Made by a program: the position numbers and the translations under genes
Shown here: in pieces, positions 46,130-57,388 of the stretch
Layout: the number at the start of each line of letters is the position of its first letter
How positions within the stretch are numbered: position 1 is the first letter of the stretch
Source of the DNA: Siphlonurus alternatus
Lineage: Eukaryota > Arthropoda > Insecta > Ephemeroptera > Siphlonuridae
NCBI GenBank assembly: GCA_949825025.1
Contig: OX463787.1
Location: 14,195,707-14,259,706, forward strand
Direction: 5' to 3'
Length of the DNA stretch: 64,000 nucleotides
The notes under the pieces: model-generated
Database searches by the model: none
What the model saw: only the letters and a program-made list of their open reading frames with translations
Told to the model about the DNA's origin: nothing

Positions 46130-46680
46130 GAAAAAAACATCACGTCCCTAGTTTAGTTTGCCGGTTTATGAGAACGCCACGGCCGTGGGCGCGGCAATCC
46201 ACTTGCCTAGCGGCCATCCCAAGTATCTAATACACTTTTAACCTATTATTAGTACTGACATCATGGTTTAATGTTCATTAATTTAGCGAACTTTAAAACC
46301 AGAACAGAAAAGGCACGCTGCCATGATTTTTGTTAATGTGACGTCACAGGAGCTCGAAATCGATTAATTAAATCGAACCGAATCGAACTAAACCGATCAG
46401 CTGAGCTGAAAAAAGGCGTTCGTTTTAAAATAAAAGACAGATCGGAATATACGTCTATATACGCCTCCAGAAGCTATAATAAATCCAGAATGTTACTTTT
46501 AAATGCGTAAGGGTGCCTATTTTTTTTAATTTCACCACTTTTTTTCAAGTTTTTAGCATTTTTGGTGTCGACGTGTTGTCACAACAGCGGCTCCATGCGG
46601 CCCCACTGGCCCCAGGCTTTCGTCTGGAAGAGGTGCAAAGTGGTCGAAGTGGTGGCGACGCGATTTTGAAATCAAATTAA
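46130..46680. other. 550-bp GC-rich island
   Basis: The longest block of non-repetitive, balanced composition in the window. It holds GAACGCCACGGCCGTGGGCG, CRE TGACGTCA at 46339, a run of CGAAY/CGAAC words (46375-46405), CAGCTGAGCTG, and a final segment 46556-46675 (GTGTCGACGTGTTGTCACAA, CATGCGGCCCCACTGGCCCC). That last segment is open in one plus-strand frame for about 65 codons without an ATG. It could be an exon of an unrecognised gene, a promoter, or old transposon sequence. Confidence 0.35.
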
Positions 46681-47547
46681 ACTTACTTTTTTATACTTTT
46701 TTCCAATAGTTATACATATTATAGAAGCATGTAATATTTTTAAAAAATTCCATAGTTTAAAATAACCTTGTTGTGGGACATTTTTAAAAAATTAAGATTA
46801 CTACGCCTTGGCGACGTCTAGTCTGTGATCTCAGGCGTAATCTAAGGCTTGTTTAACTGTATAGTAGTGTAGTCGTTGGCTCTATTTCATATAAATTATC
46901 AACTCAGTACTTTTTAAGTTATATTACGGTTGAGATGACCCACAACTTTTTTAAAGCGAGAAAAAGTGCTCCCAAAATTCAGAAAAAATTTGCAAATTTC
47001 TTTACTTTGCGAAAGAGTAATGTAAAATGTATTCCCAGAAATAATAATAATTGTAATAAGAAAAAAAATATTTATGGCAGAAAAGTGCTTACTAATGCTA
47101 GGGTCAAAGGTTAAAATAGTTTCCCTCTTTTTAAATTCAATAACAATATTATATTGAATTACATTCACTGCTTTATATGCTAAAATCGGTATTTTTTATT
47201 ATTTTTTTTTAATTTATAATTATAAAAATATATTTAAAAAAATTATTTTCATTTCTTTTTATATTTACATTAATTATGATTTTTATTAATATTTGATATT
47301 ATGCTGTTCAATTTAATTTTTACTTTTTATAAAAAAAGTTTAGAATTATTTCTTCATCCACAATATATCCTTCAAATGGTTAATGAATAGAGCGAATAAG
47401 TGGTGCATAATTCCATATTAATTCCTGACTAATTTATTTGAATATATTCTACAATTAAGAGAAAAATATTAATAAATTTGTAAACAATAACTAGCAAAAA
47501 AATATAAACTTCAATAACATTCTTCTTTCATTGTAATAGACTAAAAG
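46681..47547. other. AT-rich stretch
   Basis: Nothing recognisable. Confidence 0.45.
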
Positions 47548-47710
47548 TTCCTTCAAGTTCATAATCTCCTGATACTTTTGTATAATGTGTCGAATATTAA
47601 AGAAATGTCTTTGAACAGAATTAAAGTACCCTCTCTAAAATATTTTACAGGAGTCGACTTTAATTTCATCCAAAGACGACTCACAAGAGAGAGAAAATAT
47701 CATGCATGCA
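47548..47710 (+). repeat. CTCCTGATAT module, copy D (inverted)
   Basis: Opposite orientation to copies A-C: AATCTCCTGATACTTTTGTA, AATATTAAAGAAATGTCTTT, GAACAGAATTAAAGTACC, CAAAGACGACTCACAAGAGA. About 92% identical to copy A. Confidence 0.85.
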
Positions 47711-47754
47711 GAAGCTCAGGCAAACTAATGGATAACAAAATTTCAAGCACCTAT

Positions 47755-47940
47755 TTATTTAATTATTTATTTATTTATTTATTTATTTGTTTGTTTGTTT
47801 GTTTGTTTGTTTGTTTGTTTGTTTGTTTGTTTGTTTGTTTGTTTGTTTGTTTGTTTGTTTGTTTGTTTGTTTGTTTGTTTGTTTGTTTGTTTGTTTGTTT
47901 GTTTATTTATTTATTTATTTATTTATTTTTATTTTTTACA
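47755..47940. repeat. (TTTA)n(TTTG)n(TTTA)n array
   Basis: About 30 TTTG units flanked by TTTA units. It directly abuts the 3' tail of a minus-strand SINE fragment, so it is best explained as an expanded SINE tail. The Cys/Leu/Phe/Val frames that cross it are not genes. Confidence 0.95.
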
Positions 47941-48052
47941 CAAAACCTAATTTGGTACTTGAACTAAATTTGAAACCCTGAACTTTCCGAAACTCTAAAT
48001 TTAGCGTTTTGCAGGCTCATTGGGAACGAGGGCGGCCACAGCCTTGCATGTG
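47941..48052 (-). mobile_element. 5S-SINE 3' tail fragment
   Basis: GAAACCCTGAACTTTCCGAA, TAGCGTTTTGCAGGCTCATT, GGGAACGAGGGCGGCCACAG and CCTTGCA match the 3' tail of the SINE at 39940-40322 (about 80%). The 5' part is missing. Confidence 0.75.
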
Positions 48053-48403
48053 TGCCTTTTAAAATTTGCAACTCTAATTCTTCTAATTCTGAATATGTTG
48101 ATAAAATGCACAAATGAAAAAGAAACGTCAATTCTAAGTGAAAACTGGGGGTTGGGGGGCAGTACCTAATACAAGGACACAGCCTCCTCTTTAATATTAT
48201 ACCTTTCCTTAGTAACCTCGTCATCCAGTCACATTATCCTCTCATCCTAAGGGTTGTCCGAGGGTGTATGTAATTTGTATAGGCTCCGGCCTTTCTTGTC
48301 TACAAATTATATATTTGAGAAAACAAACTATATAATACATGGAGAAATAACTAAAAATAATAATTATAATAATCATAAGACGTTACGTCTATGGTAATAA
48401 TAT
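48053..48403. other. Spacer
   Basis: Nothing recognisable. Confidence 0.4.
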
Positions 48404-48750
48404 ACTTTTTTTTTTTTTTTTTTTTTACAAGGATACACCCCTAAGAGCTTACAGCTCGCGGCGGGGTACTGGGTAGGGATAAGGTAGGGAACGGATAGTG
48501 GCCACGGCCTGCATGCTTACGCGTCCCAGCATTCGCTGAGGCGAGACTGAGGGAACCGTGGAAAACCTCAGTCAGGACGGACACCTCTACTTTTTCTCAA
48601 TGGACCAAAGCGATGTCCAAAGCCTGGGGAACCACACACAAGTGCATCACTGCACTGGGTGGAAAGCGAGATGATTTTACCCCAGGGAGGGAGCAGTGTA
48701 TTTTTTACTTGAAACGGTCACCCATCCAAGTACTAACCACTTGCCTTCTT
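48404..48750 (-). mobile_element. 5S rRNA-derived SINE, copy 4
   Basis: Reading the minus strand: GTGGTTAGTACTTGGATGGG and TGACCG (48740-48715, identical to the 5S C box), then CCTCCCTGGGGTAAAATCAT, CCCCAGGCTTTGGACATCGC, GTCCGTCCTGACTGAGG, GGACGCGTAAGCATGC, and AGGGGTGTATCC at the 3' end, with a poly-A (T run 48408-48426). The most intact body sequence of the family in the window. Confidence 0.9.
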
Positions 48751-50799
48751 TTTAAAATAAAATAAATAAGTATATATATTCAATTAATTCAGTTATAACG
48801 TAAAAACGTATATTAGCTATAGTAAGAAATAATTTTAATTTTATATAATAATTATGAAATTTCATGCTCACCTACCAAACCTATGAAACTCCGTTCAATA
48901 AATTTCCTTGTCATTTATGATCTCCTAATACTATTCGTAATGTAATGTGAAATTCATGGAGATCCTCGGTGAAATCATTTTACGGACGACACAGTAAAAT
49001 TACAACAAGCGCTTATCGCTGCTACGTTTTCTGTGTTCCTGATACTTTTCTCACTCTCAGAGAATTCTCACAACGTCAACGTAATATTGTTACAACTAAC
49101 ATAATAACTAATAACACTAACAGTGTACTGCAAATATTTTTTGTTACTGTATTTGAAAACCCTCTGATTATACGTTTTCTGTTCTTAAACATTTTGAGTT
49201 ATTACTAACATTATTCTTCATGTTGCTTTTTCTTGGGATTACAATATACTTTAATATACATAGAAATCATAATTTTTATGACCTGTATTTTTTTTTTTAT
49301 CCCTATTCCTATGATCCTATGGATGATGCTACAAAATTTCATGATAATTCCAACTCCGTTTCAGTCTCATAACTTATAAATTGCTATATTTTAATTTATT
49401 GTAATGCAATTTTTACGATTTAATAATTTGAAATTATTTTTGTGTAAATATTAAATTCCTTAATTAAATTACAATATTTTTTCACACAATAATGTAGTTA
49501 GAAACAACAACAAAAAATATTTTAATTATTCAAAATTATATTATTAATCAAAGTAATATTAATTAAAAATATAGTATAATTTAAAAATAAATATTTTACT
49601 ATTTATCAAAATTTTATTAATAATTAAGATAAGGAAATCTTTTAGACTCCATATACACTAGCCGTAATTAGATCCAATAGATCGATAATAAAAAAAAATT
49701 TACAAATAAAATTAAGTCTTGCACACTCTCACGTTTCCTCCTTGAAGTTATGTCTTCCTAATACATTTGATAAATTTTTGTTAAAAACTCCTCAAATTTT
49801 ACGGAATTTTCCGTAGATTCACGTGAAACTGCACTCACTCACCTACTGTGAGGTTCTGTCATCCTGATATTTACTGCTGCAGTCATTCCATCTTAACCTG
49901 TAGCAACCCTGTACACTACCTGTAATATCTATCATAGCAACGTTGACACTCATTATACAGTGTAGGTGTAGAAATAGCCATTTGTTTTTTAGTAATAAGT
50001 AATAATAAATCATTGTAATAATGGTGTAAAAACTCCCTATTGAATACTTGAAATCTTGAAAAGTTTTTCTATAAATATAAAATAAATTAATGTGTAAATT
50101 ATATCTGATTGTTATGTGTATTCAAAATGTTATAAGTTAGGAATTAATTATAAGGTAGTGGAATTATATCTATTTGTAAATAATATTCACAGAAAAATAA
50201 AAAATCTAATGATTCATTGATGCAAGATTATGGTTACATAATTTTATTTCTTATATAATTATATATTTTGTATTTTATGTATTGATTTCAGTATTTCTTT
50301 TAATATAAAAAAAGTTTGATAATGATTACCAAAATTATTTTCTGTAAGCACTAAAAAATAACAAAGTATAAAAAATGGTAATTTTTTTAATTAATTTATA
50401 ATATGATTTAAAAGAAATTAAAAAATTAATTCGGCATGAGCATTTAGATTCTGATGTGAATAAAACAGTAACTGAGGCATTCGATAATATTGTGATCTAC
50501 TCTGAATAAACAAAATAATATAATCAATAAATAATGCAAAAAATCCTGGCATTTTGCACATAAATACGTAAGAAGTAAGAAGATCCACAGCTGCTTAGCC
50601 TACAGTTTTATTAAAATAATTCTCATCCGGAAGTTACAAACCATGTTTGTCTTTTATAATTTCTACATCACAATTTATAATTTTGCATCACAATTACAAT
50701 TTTGAATGTGTGTATTCTCCTGTATTGACATAAGAGCATCAATTATTCCGAATATTTATGACTGTAAACACAACTTCCGGTTTGACTAATATATTAAAA
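48751..50799. other. AT-rich stretch with diverged CTCC modules
   Basis: GATCTCCTAATAC (48919), CTTCCTAATACATTTGA (about 49753) and GTCATCCTGATATTTAC (about 49857) echo the CTCCTGATAT module. AACTCCCT lies at 50031. No gene. Confidence 0.4.
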
Positions 50800-50960
50800 T
50801 GACTGTTTACGCTGTCTAAGTTAGGCAGCATCTCTGCAAGACGTTGTGCGTCCAGGCCGAGTTTATCTTCTGTCTTTGTATTAGGAGCGCAGGACGTCGC
50901 AGTAGCATCACTTCAGTTCACGTTCTGTAGAAACAGTTCGGACATTATTTTCTACAATTT
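50800..50960. other. GC islet
   Basis: GTCTAAGTTAGGCAGCATCT, AAGACGTTGTGCGTCCAGGC and GGAGCGCAGGACGTCGCAG are followed by GTATTAGGAGAACATAATAT, another relative of the CTCCTGATA word. The function is unknown. Confidence 0.3.
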
Positions 50961-51579
50961 CTGTGAGAGTATTAGGAGAACATAATATCGGAGTAGTTCT
51001 TGTACCTGATGATGAGAATTGTTGATTATTATTGTTGTTAATAACCGGATTTTGGAATAATAAGAAAAAATATGAATAATGAAAAATATGTTGGTATTAC
51101 TTATACACCTAAATTCGATCAAAAATGAATGTGTTCAATCTCTGAGTTTTTTGATAAATAATATATAAATTATTGTAAACTTATTTTCTTTTTATAATTT
51201 TTTATTAAATTTTATTGAAAAATACACCTTTTCTAATATCAAATTCATAAAAGGTGTACCTCTGAATATCATAATTATGAATCCCAAGGGACATAATGTT
51301 GTTGGTTCTGATTAGTAAAGCTTTATAAAATGTATTTTTAATTACTAATCACAATAATATATATAACTGCATGAATTTTCATCGTGCATATTATGCTCTA
51401 TAATATTCTTTCTATAATATGGTTTTATGATGCACAACGTTATATACATTAAGAAAATATATACCCGTTCAGTTTCCATGCAGTGTATCAGATGCATTTG
51501 AAGATCATATCTTATGTGATAAAATACACGAGTTTAATACGTATCATTAGTAACAAATAAATTAAAACAGTCATTAGTA
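50961..51579. other. AT-rich spacer
   Basis: Nothing recognisable. Confidence 0.45.
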
Positions 51580-52925
51580 TACGTCATACAAAAATTATAC
51601 AACAAATAACCCTTCATTACAATTAACAATAACAGCATCTAATAATATAATAAACGATGAAACTTATTCTCATACACTTCAGATTCATTACAGGTCATTA
51701 TTTTTTAGTAAAAACTGATACAAAAATAATCATTCATTGCAATTATATATTGTGTGCATTTTAAAACACATTGGTCAATGTTGGATATACATGCATAAAT
51801 TATTATTAACTCTCTACCATTAGTACTTTTTTCAAGTTACATTAAAACCAAAATATGAATGTATTAAAATTTATAAAAAAAAATAACCCAACATTTTGCA
51901 TTATGTTATATATATATAAGGGAGTTTTATCATGCAATAATTTTTATTTTCAAGATATGCAATGTCTACCATTACAATAATTACATAATTACAAATAAAG
52001 CTGATACAAAAATAATCTCTCATTGCAATTAATTATTGATAAAACAATCACTACATTCACATGACAGTGTTTGTATTCGTTGACGACGGATAATGTTTAT
52101 ATTCTTATATAATTATATGAGACTATGAGGCCTCGTCAACGGATCCATACATACGTATTAAACACAGTCATGTGAACTTTAGTGAATGAGTCGCACAACA
52201 TTATAGTATTATACGTACGATATACCGGGTATTTATAGTGATATCAATAATTTAATTAGTCATTTCTAGAATATGAATACAAAAGCTAAAACTGATACAG
52301 AAATAAACCCCTCATTGCAAATACTTTTTGTTAAACGCTGATCGATTGCACTTCTTAATACAATACAGATAGTATCAATTCAATAATTACAATTAGTCAT
52401 TTCCAAAATATAGAAATACGAATATAAAGCTCATTATTGCAATCAAAACTGATACAAAAATAACCTCTCATTGGAATTTATTTTTGTTAAAAAAAATTGA
52501 GTGGCACATCTTATATACAATACAGGTAGTGATATCAATAATGGAAATATGGATGCAATGGAGGCTTCAAGTGATGCGCTTTCGCTGCGCAACTGTTTGT
52601 CGCTAAGGTTCATCTTGCACTTGAAAATGAAGCAAAGTGTTTTTTTAACTTTTCTCGGTTATAAATCAAGTAAAAAATCTAAATCTTGAATTATCTACTT
52701 TATTTTTCAGTTTGGACTAAAGTTCCGTAAAGGAATTATCCCTGAAAAATCTTATTCTTGGTGAAAAAATGAATTCACGTTTTTTTTTACATAGGTTTGG
52801 TATAGCGGGTGGGATCACCGAAAAATCAGCTGACTTGAAGTCTCTATACAGGTCATTATTACAAACAAAACTTATACAAAAATAGCCCCTCATTGCAATT
52901 AATTTTTGTTAAAAACATTGAGTGG
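51580..52925 (+). repeat. Six-copy dispersed ~50-bp repeat
   Basis: AAAACTGATACAAAAATAA, CCCTCATTGCAATTAATTTT and TGTTAAA recur with starts near 51590 (partial), 51714, 51999, 52285, 52447 and 52868. Spacings include two close to 285 bp. The last two copies extend into TTGAGTGGCACATCTTA and GATACAGGTACTGATATCA. Also in this interval: AGGGAGTT at 51919. Confidence 0.85.
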
Positions 52926-52954
52926 CACATCTTACGATACAGGTACTGATATCA

Positions 52955-53115
52955 AAGCTGAGGGCGACGCCACCTCTAATATAAAGGGGAGGGGAGGGCA
53001 GCTGGTCTCTTACACCAGGCCCTGCCAACACCAGGCTTATGGCAGCAGCAGCGTCACTCGCGCTATATAGTGGCAGCTGCACATGAAACACGCGTGGCAT
53101 AGACATCGTACGTGA
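52955..53115. promoter_or_regulatory. GC islet
   Basis: GGGCAGCTGGTCTCTTACAC, CAGGCCCTGCCAACACCAGG, ATGGCAGCAGCAGCGTCACT and GTGGCAGCTGCACATG give two CAGCTG E-boxes, with CACGCGTGGCAT at the right edge. It lies about 2.7 kb upstream of the Delta promoter. Candidate enhancer by motif and position only. Confidence 0.35.
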
Positions 53116-53864
53116 ATCGTAGTAGTACAGTAAAATCAAAAGTTAAACAACATTTTATATACTTTGTTTATAATTGTTAAGGGTATTTAATAAACTATAG
53201 TTTTATTATTAGAAAGTAAATTTGAAATTAGGGGAATTTTCTTTAAAAATCATATATATATTTTTTTTTTACAATTTATCAAGCGTTTAGTTCTAGTAAA
53301 GTTTGTTATTTTAATATTATTTTTATTTTTCATTGCTTCCAAATAAAAGATGCAATTCAAACTTATTTGGTGCAGTGAATGCCTCACAGTTCTTATTCTT
53401 AATTAAAGTATGTAACTCTCAATTTGTGGCTTTCGCAGTGTAACAATAATATTGTGAATAATATGATAAATTCATATAAAGCACATAAAGCCAGAGAAAA
53501 AATTGTCTTCATATAATTCTATATCATTTTATTTTAACATTTCTTATCTTGTACTTTAGAAAAATAATTGTTCGAACTTTTTTTTAAACTTATAAATTCT
53601 AGTAAATGCATTCATTATATACTGAATGATTAAAACATCTACTGATTTCTTCTTCAAATAGCATTAACAGCATTAATTAAACTTTAAAATTAAAATTTGT
53701 TGTATTATAAATTTAAATAATATTAAAAAACAATTGACCAATAAAGATAATTTTCAACGTTTGGAGGTCTTATTAGAAAATGCAGCTATATCTTATTTTG
53801 TCCAATTTATAGTAATCTCGTAACATATATGCACTTTTCTATAAAAATTAAAAATATATTTTAA
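53116..53864. other. AT-rich spacer
   Basis: Nothing recognisable. Confidence 0.45.
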
Positions 53865-54215
53865 ACTGTATAATTCAAGATAGCAGGAATTAACGTTATT
53901 TGCATTAAAAAACAATACCATTTCAGTCAATTTACACATGAAATAATCTATTGTACAACTGTTAAAATAGTGTGTACAATTCGACAACAAGAAATTCATG
54001 AAACAAAATAAATACAATTTCATTTGAGTCAATTTACACAAACACATAAAAAATTAATCTATTTGTATGTGTATAATTCGAGTAATTACTTTATCATACA
54101 CTTTTTCAGTCAATTAACACATAAAAAAAGCAATCTGTATAACAATTCAAGGTAGCAAGAAAGTTATGAAATATAATTTGAGTCAATTTACATATGAAAA
54201 ACAATCTGACAGTCC
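53865..54215 (+). repeat. Four to five copies of a GAGTCAATTTACACA unit
   Basis: TTTCAGTCAATTTACACATG, TTTGAGTCAATTTACACAAA, TTTCAGTCAATTAACACATA and TTTGAGTCAATTTACATATG lie near 53921, 54023, 54104 and 54177 (about 73-100 bp apart). Each is followed by an AATCTATTGTACAA-like block and usually TATAATTCGA. Confidence 0.8.
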
Positions 54216-54284
54216 AATAATAATATTACATCATATATAATTATTATTCCATCAATGTCGTGATAATAAAATATGGGTTAAGAA

Positions 54285-54375
54285 CAAGGTGACATCTTTA
54301 CCAAGGCCCGCGGTGCTGTCGCATGCAGCTTAGCGGAAGTCTAGAGGACCGGATGAAACACGGGGGGCGCTAGAC
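54285..54375. other. GC islet about 1.4 kb upstream of Delta
   Basis: CCAAGGCCCGCGGTGCTGTC, GCATGCAGCTTAGCGGAAGT and CACGGGGGGCGCTAGACG are present. GGGGGGCGC / GGCGCTAG resembles the insect CTCF half-site, but only loosely. Confidence 0.3.
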
Positions 54376-55740
54376 GTAACTTTTATCAACCTTACATATC
54401 CTGTAAATAAGGTTCATAATACTATATAATAATATAGTGAGATAGTTGTAATGAGTATGTTGTATATTATATAGCGAGCGTGCATGGTGGTAGTGTAGGA
54501 AACTCTATATTATATAGTTAGGGAGGGAGGGAGGGCAGGAAGGATATATATTATAAGATAGAAGATTTTTATGCACTTATTATGTGCAGAGTTTTTTAAA
54601 ATGTTAAGAAATTATATAAAAAGGGGTTCTTATTAAAAAATATTGTCCTTAATTTAATTTTTAATAGTTATCAATTTTAAAACTACGTAAAAATTCAAAT
54701 TTAATTATTTTAAAATTAATATGTATAATTTATATTTTTATTAATTATTTAAATATTTAGTTAAAGAAATATTTAACAAAAATTTTCATAAAATTTTGTT
54801 GCTATTTGTGTAATTTATTTTCTTTAAACAATTAATATCAATTATTTTGTTTATAAAAATATTATTTGTCCACTTAACATTAGCGTACGTTTCTATAAAT
54901 TATAAGGTGCTTCTAGCATGAAGTCTTGTATTCTTATAATGAAAATTTAAAAATATAATATTAAAATGTAAAAATAATAATCAGCTGTAGATGCTCACAT
55001 TACAACTGACTGTACAATAAGGTCCAATCAACAATAAAAATCCCAATATATTAACGACCTTGTAAGATTGTCAATGAATGACGAATATAGGTTGATATTT
55101 ACGAGTAGTGTGTCATTGACAATATCTTACGTTTGAAGTTCTACGTATCAATTAATGACGTCACTTCCACTCAATAGTAAACAAACTCCGCTTGACTGTG
55201 CCACTCAATCACGTGATCTCATCATATTAAATTTTCAACCTTCAGTACATGTACAATAAAGGTCATTTTTTAATTTAATACAAAAATTGATTATGAATAT
55301 TGTTTATTTTTTTATAAGAAGTATTTATAAAATTTGTCTGGCTTATTCCTTAAGTTTCTTTTTTAAGCTATTTTGATTTAATTTTAATAGCTAAATTTTG
55401 TCCCTTTAAAAAGTGTTTGTTTTAATTGTAATGAATTATTCTTTTTCTCATGTTGATTAGGCTATGCATGCAGTTGTAAAAATTACATTAAATCTTTTAA
55501 AATTGGTGCAGAACATTATAGGGAGTTTAATTACAATTAAGTTATATTTTTAAAATGGCAGTAAAAACGTTTAAACTCATTAATGATCACAATAATAACA
55601 TTTATATAAGTATTCTAAAAATAATTATATATTAATGATAAATTAATTAATAATATTTAATATTTTTTCAGGTCAACATGTGAACTTCATTGAAGAGAAG
55701 TTTTAATTTTTTTTTAGTTCATAATAATATCAAGAGATGG
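54376..55740. other. Delta proximal upstream region
   Basis: AT-rich DNA with a CRE TGACGTCA at 55156-55163, CACGTG at 55210-55215 and AGGGAGTT at 55520-55527. The clustering of a CRE and an E-box about 600 bp upstream of the predicted start suits a proximal enhancer, by inference. Confidence 0.4.
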
Positions 55741-55754
55741 CGCAGCAGTCGAAG

Positions 55755-55795
55755 TATATAAATCGACACGCCGGGAAACTATCTTTTAGTTTGAC
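55755..55795 (+). promoter_or_regulatory. Predicted Delta core promoter (TATA + initiator)
   Basis: TATATAAA at 55755-55762 is followed 26 bases later by TTTAGTTT, which fits the arthropod initiator with the A at 55788 as +1. The TATA box to +1 distance of 33 bases is normal. This is the only good TATA/Inr pair upstream of the signal-peptide exon and leaves a leader of about 157 nt. Confidence 0.55.
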
Positions 55796-55862
55796 CTGAG
55801 AGTTTGTAGGAGAAAGAACGTTGTTGTGCATTAAAAATATAATAATAATAATTCAGTGATAC

Positions 55863-55928
55863 ATGACGATATTATTATTATAAAAAAATCACCTCTAATC
55901 GTGGATTATTATATGTGATATGTGGTGA
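55863..55928 (+). promoter_or_regulatory. Short upstream ORFs in the Delta leader
   Basis: Three upstream ATGs precede the start codon: a 6-codon ORF at 55863-55883, ATG-TGA at 55913-55918 (a minimal start-stop), and a 2-codon ORF at 55920-55928. Start-stop elements can stall ribosomes and damp translation. Whether they are in the mature leader depends on the transcription start. Confidence 0.5.
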
Positions 55929-55944
55929 AGTGAATTGAAGGATA

Positions 55945-55995
55945 ATGAATCGATTAATATATATTATTGGTTTAATTATCAGTTTATTAATTAAG
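55945..55995 (+). CDS. Dl: Delta-type Notch ligand, exon 1 (signal peptide)
   Basis: Seventeen codons, MNRLIYIIGLIISLLIK, form the n-region and hydrophobic core of a secretory signal peptide. The exon ends AATTAAG followed by GTATGT, a good donor, in phase 0. Joining to the acceptor at 57388/57389 gives an uninterrupted frame into the MNNL domain. The start was chosen because it is the first ATG giving this frame, and a hydrophobic signal is required for a single-pass membrane ligand. Reading through the donor would give an unrelated Asn/Tyr-rich tail, as expected of intron. Without transcript evidence, an alternative first exon further upstream cannot be excluded. Confidence 0.75.
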
Positions 55996-57388
55996 GTATG
56001 TACAAAAAATATTAATTACCATATTATAATTAATGTCAATTATAATAGCCCATGCTGTTATAATTTTTTTAATTGTGTCAAAATTAATTATAGATCAATT
56101 AATTGGAGCATTATTTTGTCACATGATTTAAAAAACTAATTTTAAAATTTTTATAAATATTTTGAATTGAATTTTTTAAAATTCATGCTTTTTTTTGACA
56201 ATTTAAAATTTTAAATTAATACATTTGAAATTTTAGTCGAACAATTAAAATTAAACTCCTTGTAATTATTTTGGCAATTATACAACATTTCAAAACCTTT
56301 GGTATTTAAAATAGTTTGAAATATTTTAAACATTAGACTTAATTTTAGTATGACTAAACCCGTTTTCGGCCTCAACTTATTCCTAAATGTTATAATTTTT
56401 TACATACAGATTCCCGCCAAGTTTATTTTTTTTCAACTGCTACATTTTTTTATTTTCCATAAATAAACCCCATGCAAAGAAGATTCTTCTTAGAGTTAAG
56501 AAAAAAAAAAATCTCTGAAGGATATTTAGAATCTGTTTCCTATTTCTTTTTGTTCGGCTTCTATTTTATCTGACAATTCTATTAAATAATGGACTATTAA
56601 ATAAATTACTGCAATTATTAGCAATAATTAGTAATAAAAATTAAATATTGTATCAGTTTTAGTAATAATAGTGTCATGAGCCAAATTATATAGTCTGTCT
56701 AATATATGTTTGAAAATGTTATATTATTACATAGAGGGCTTACGTGTTTTTGAGGAGACAATTGCTTATACAAAAGATACGTTTGTTTATGTTTATCTAA
56801 AAGTGTGAAGCCTAGTAGGTTGTAGTAGATTATTTTTAGAATTCTAGTCTAAACGAATTAACCTTAGCATCACATGTAGCTCTAGACATCACCAATGTAT
56901 TGTTAGTATGTTATATGTTACCTCCTTTTTACTAAATAGTCTTCCCTTTTTTTTCTAAACCACAATATTACCCTAAATAGGATAGGTCAGGCATATTTTT
57001 TAACACTATAGGGTTAAAAGATAATACATTTTTAATTTTAAAAATATAACATTTTAATTTAAAAAAAAATATTTATATAATTATTTTTTTTAATTAAAAT
57101 AATTTTAAGAATAAATTATATTTGATACTTTTTTATGAAATTAAAAATATTTTTAATTAATTAAACAATTTATTTTAATTAATTATTCTAATATTTATAA
57201 CAATTACGCACAAATTTCACCCTCTGACTGATAAAAATATTGCTGCATCTGCAATTGTCTCTGTATATTGCAACTCCCTTAAAAGACAATATTCCAGATC
57301 AAGATAGTGTACTATGATAATAAGGATACTACTAATATAAAATGAAAAAGATTGAAATCTAATTTGTTTATTTCTATCTATGTTACAG
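55996..57388 (+). other. Dl: Delta intron 1
   Basis: 1,393 bp, GTATGT...TTACAG, phase 0. AT-rich. One AACTCCCT octamer at 57272-57279, about 110 bp before the acceptor. No conserved-looking block stands out. Confidence 0.75.

Noticed and set aside
47578..47981. 129- and 64-codon Cys/Leu/Phe/Val-rich frames
   Set aside because: They are translations of the (TTTG)n microsatellite fused to part of a decayed repeat module.
55996..56139. Continuation of the first Delta exon to a 64-codon frame
   Set aside because: The sequence after codon 17 begins with a strong splice donor and the tail is unlike any Notch ligand; splicing to 57389 gives the MNNL domain in frame.
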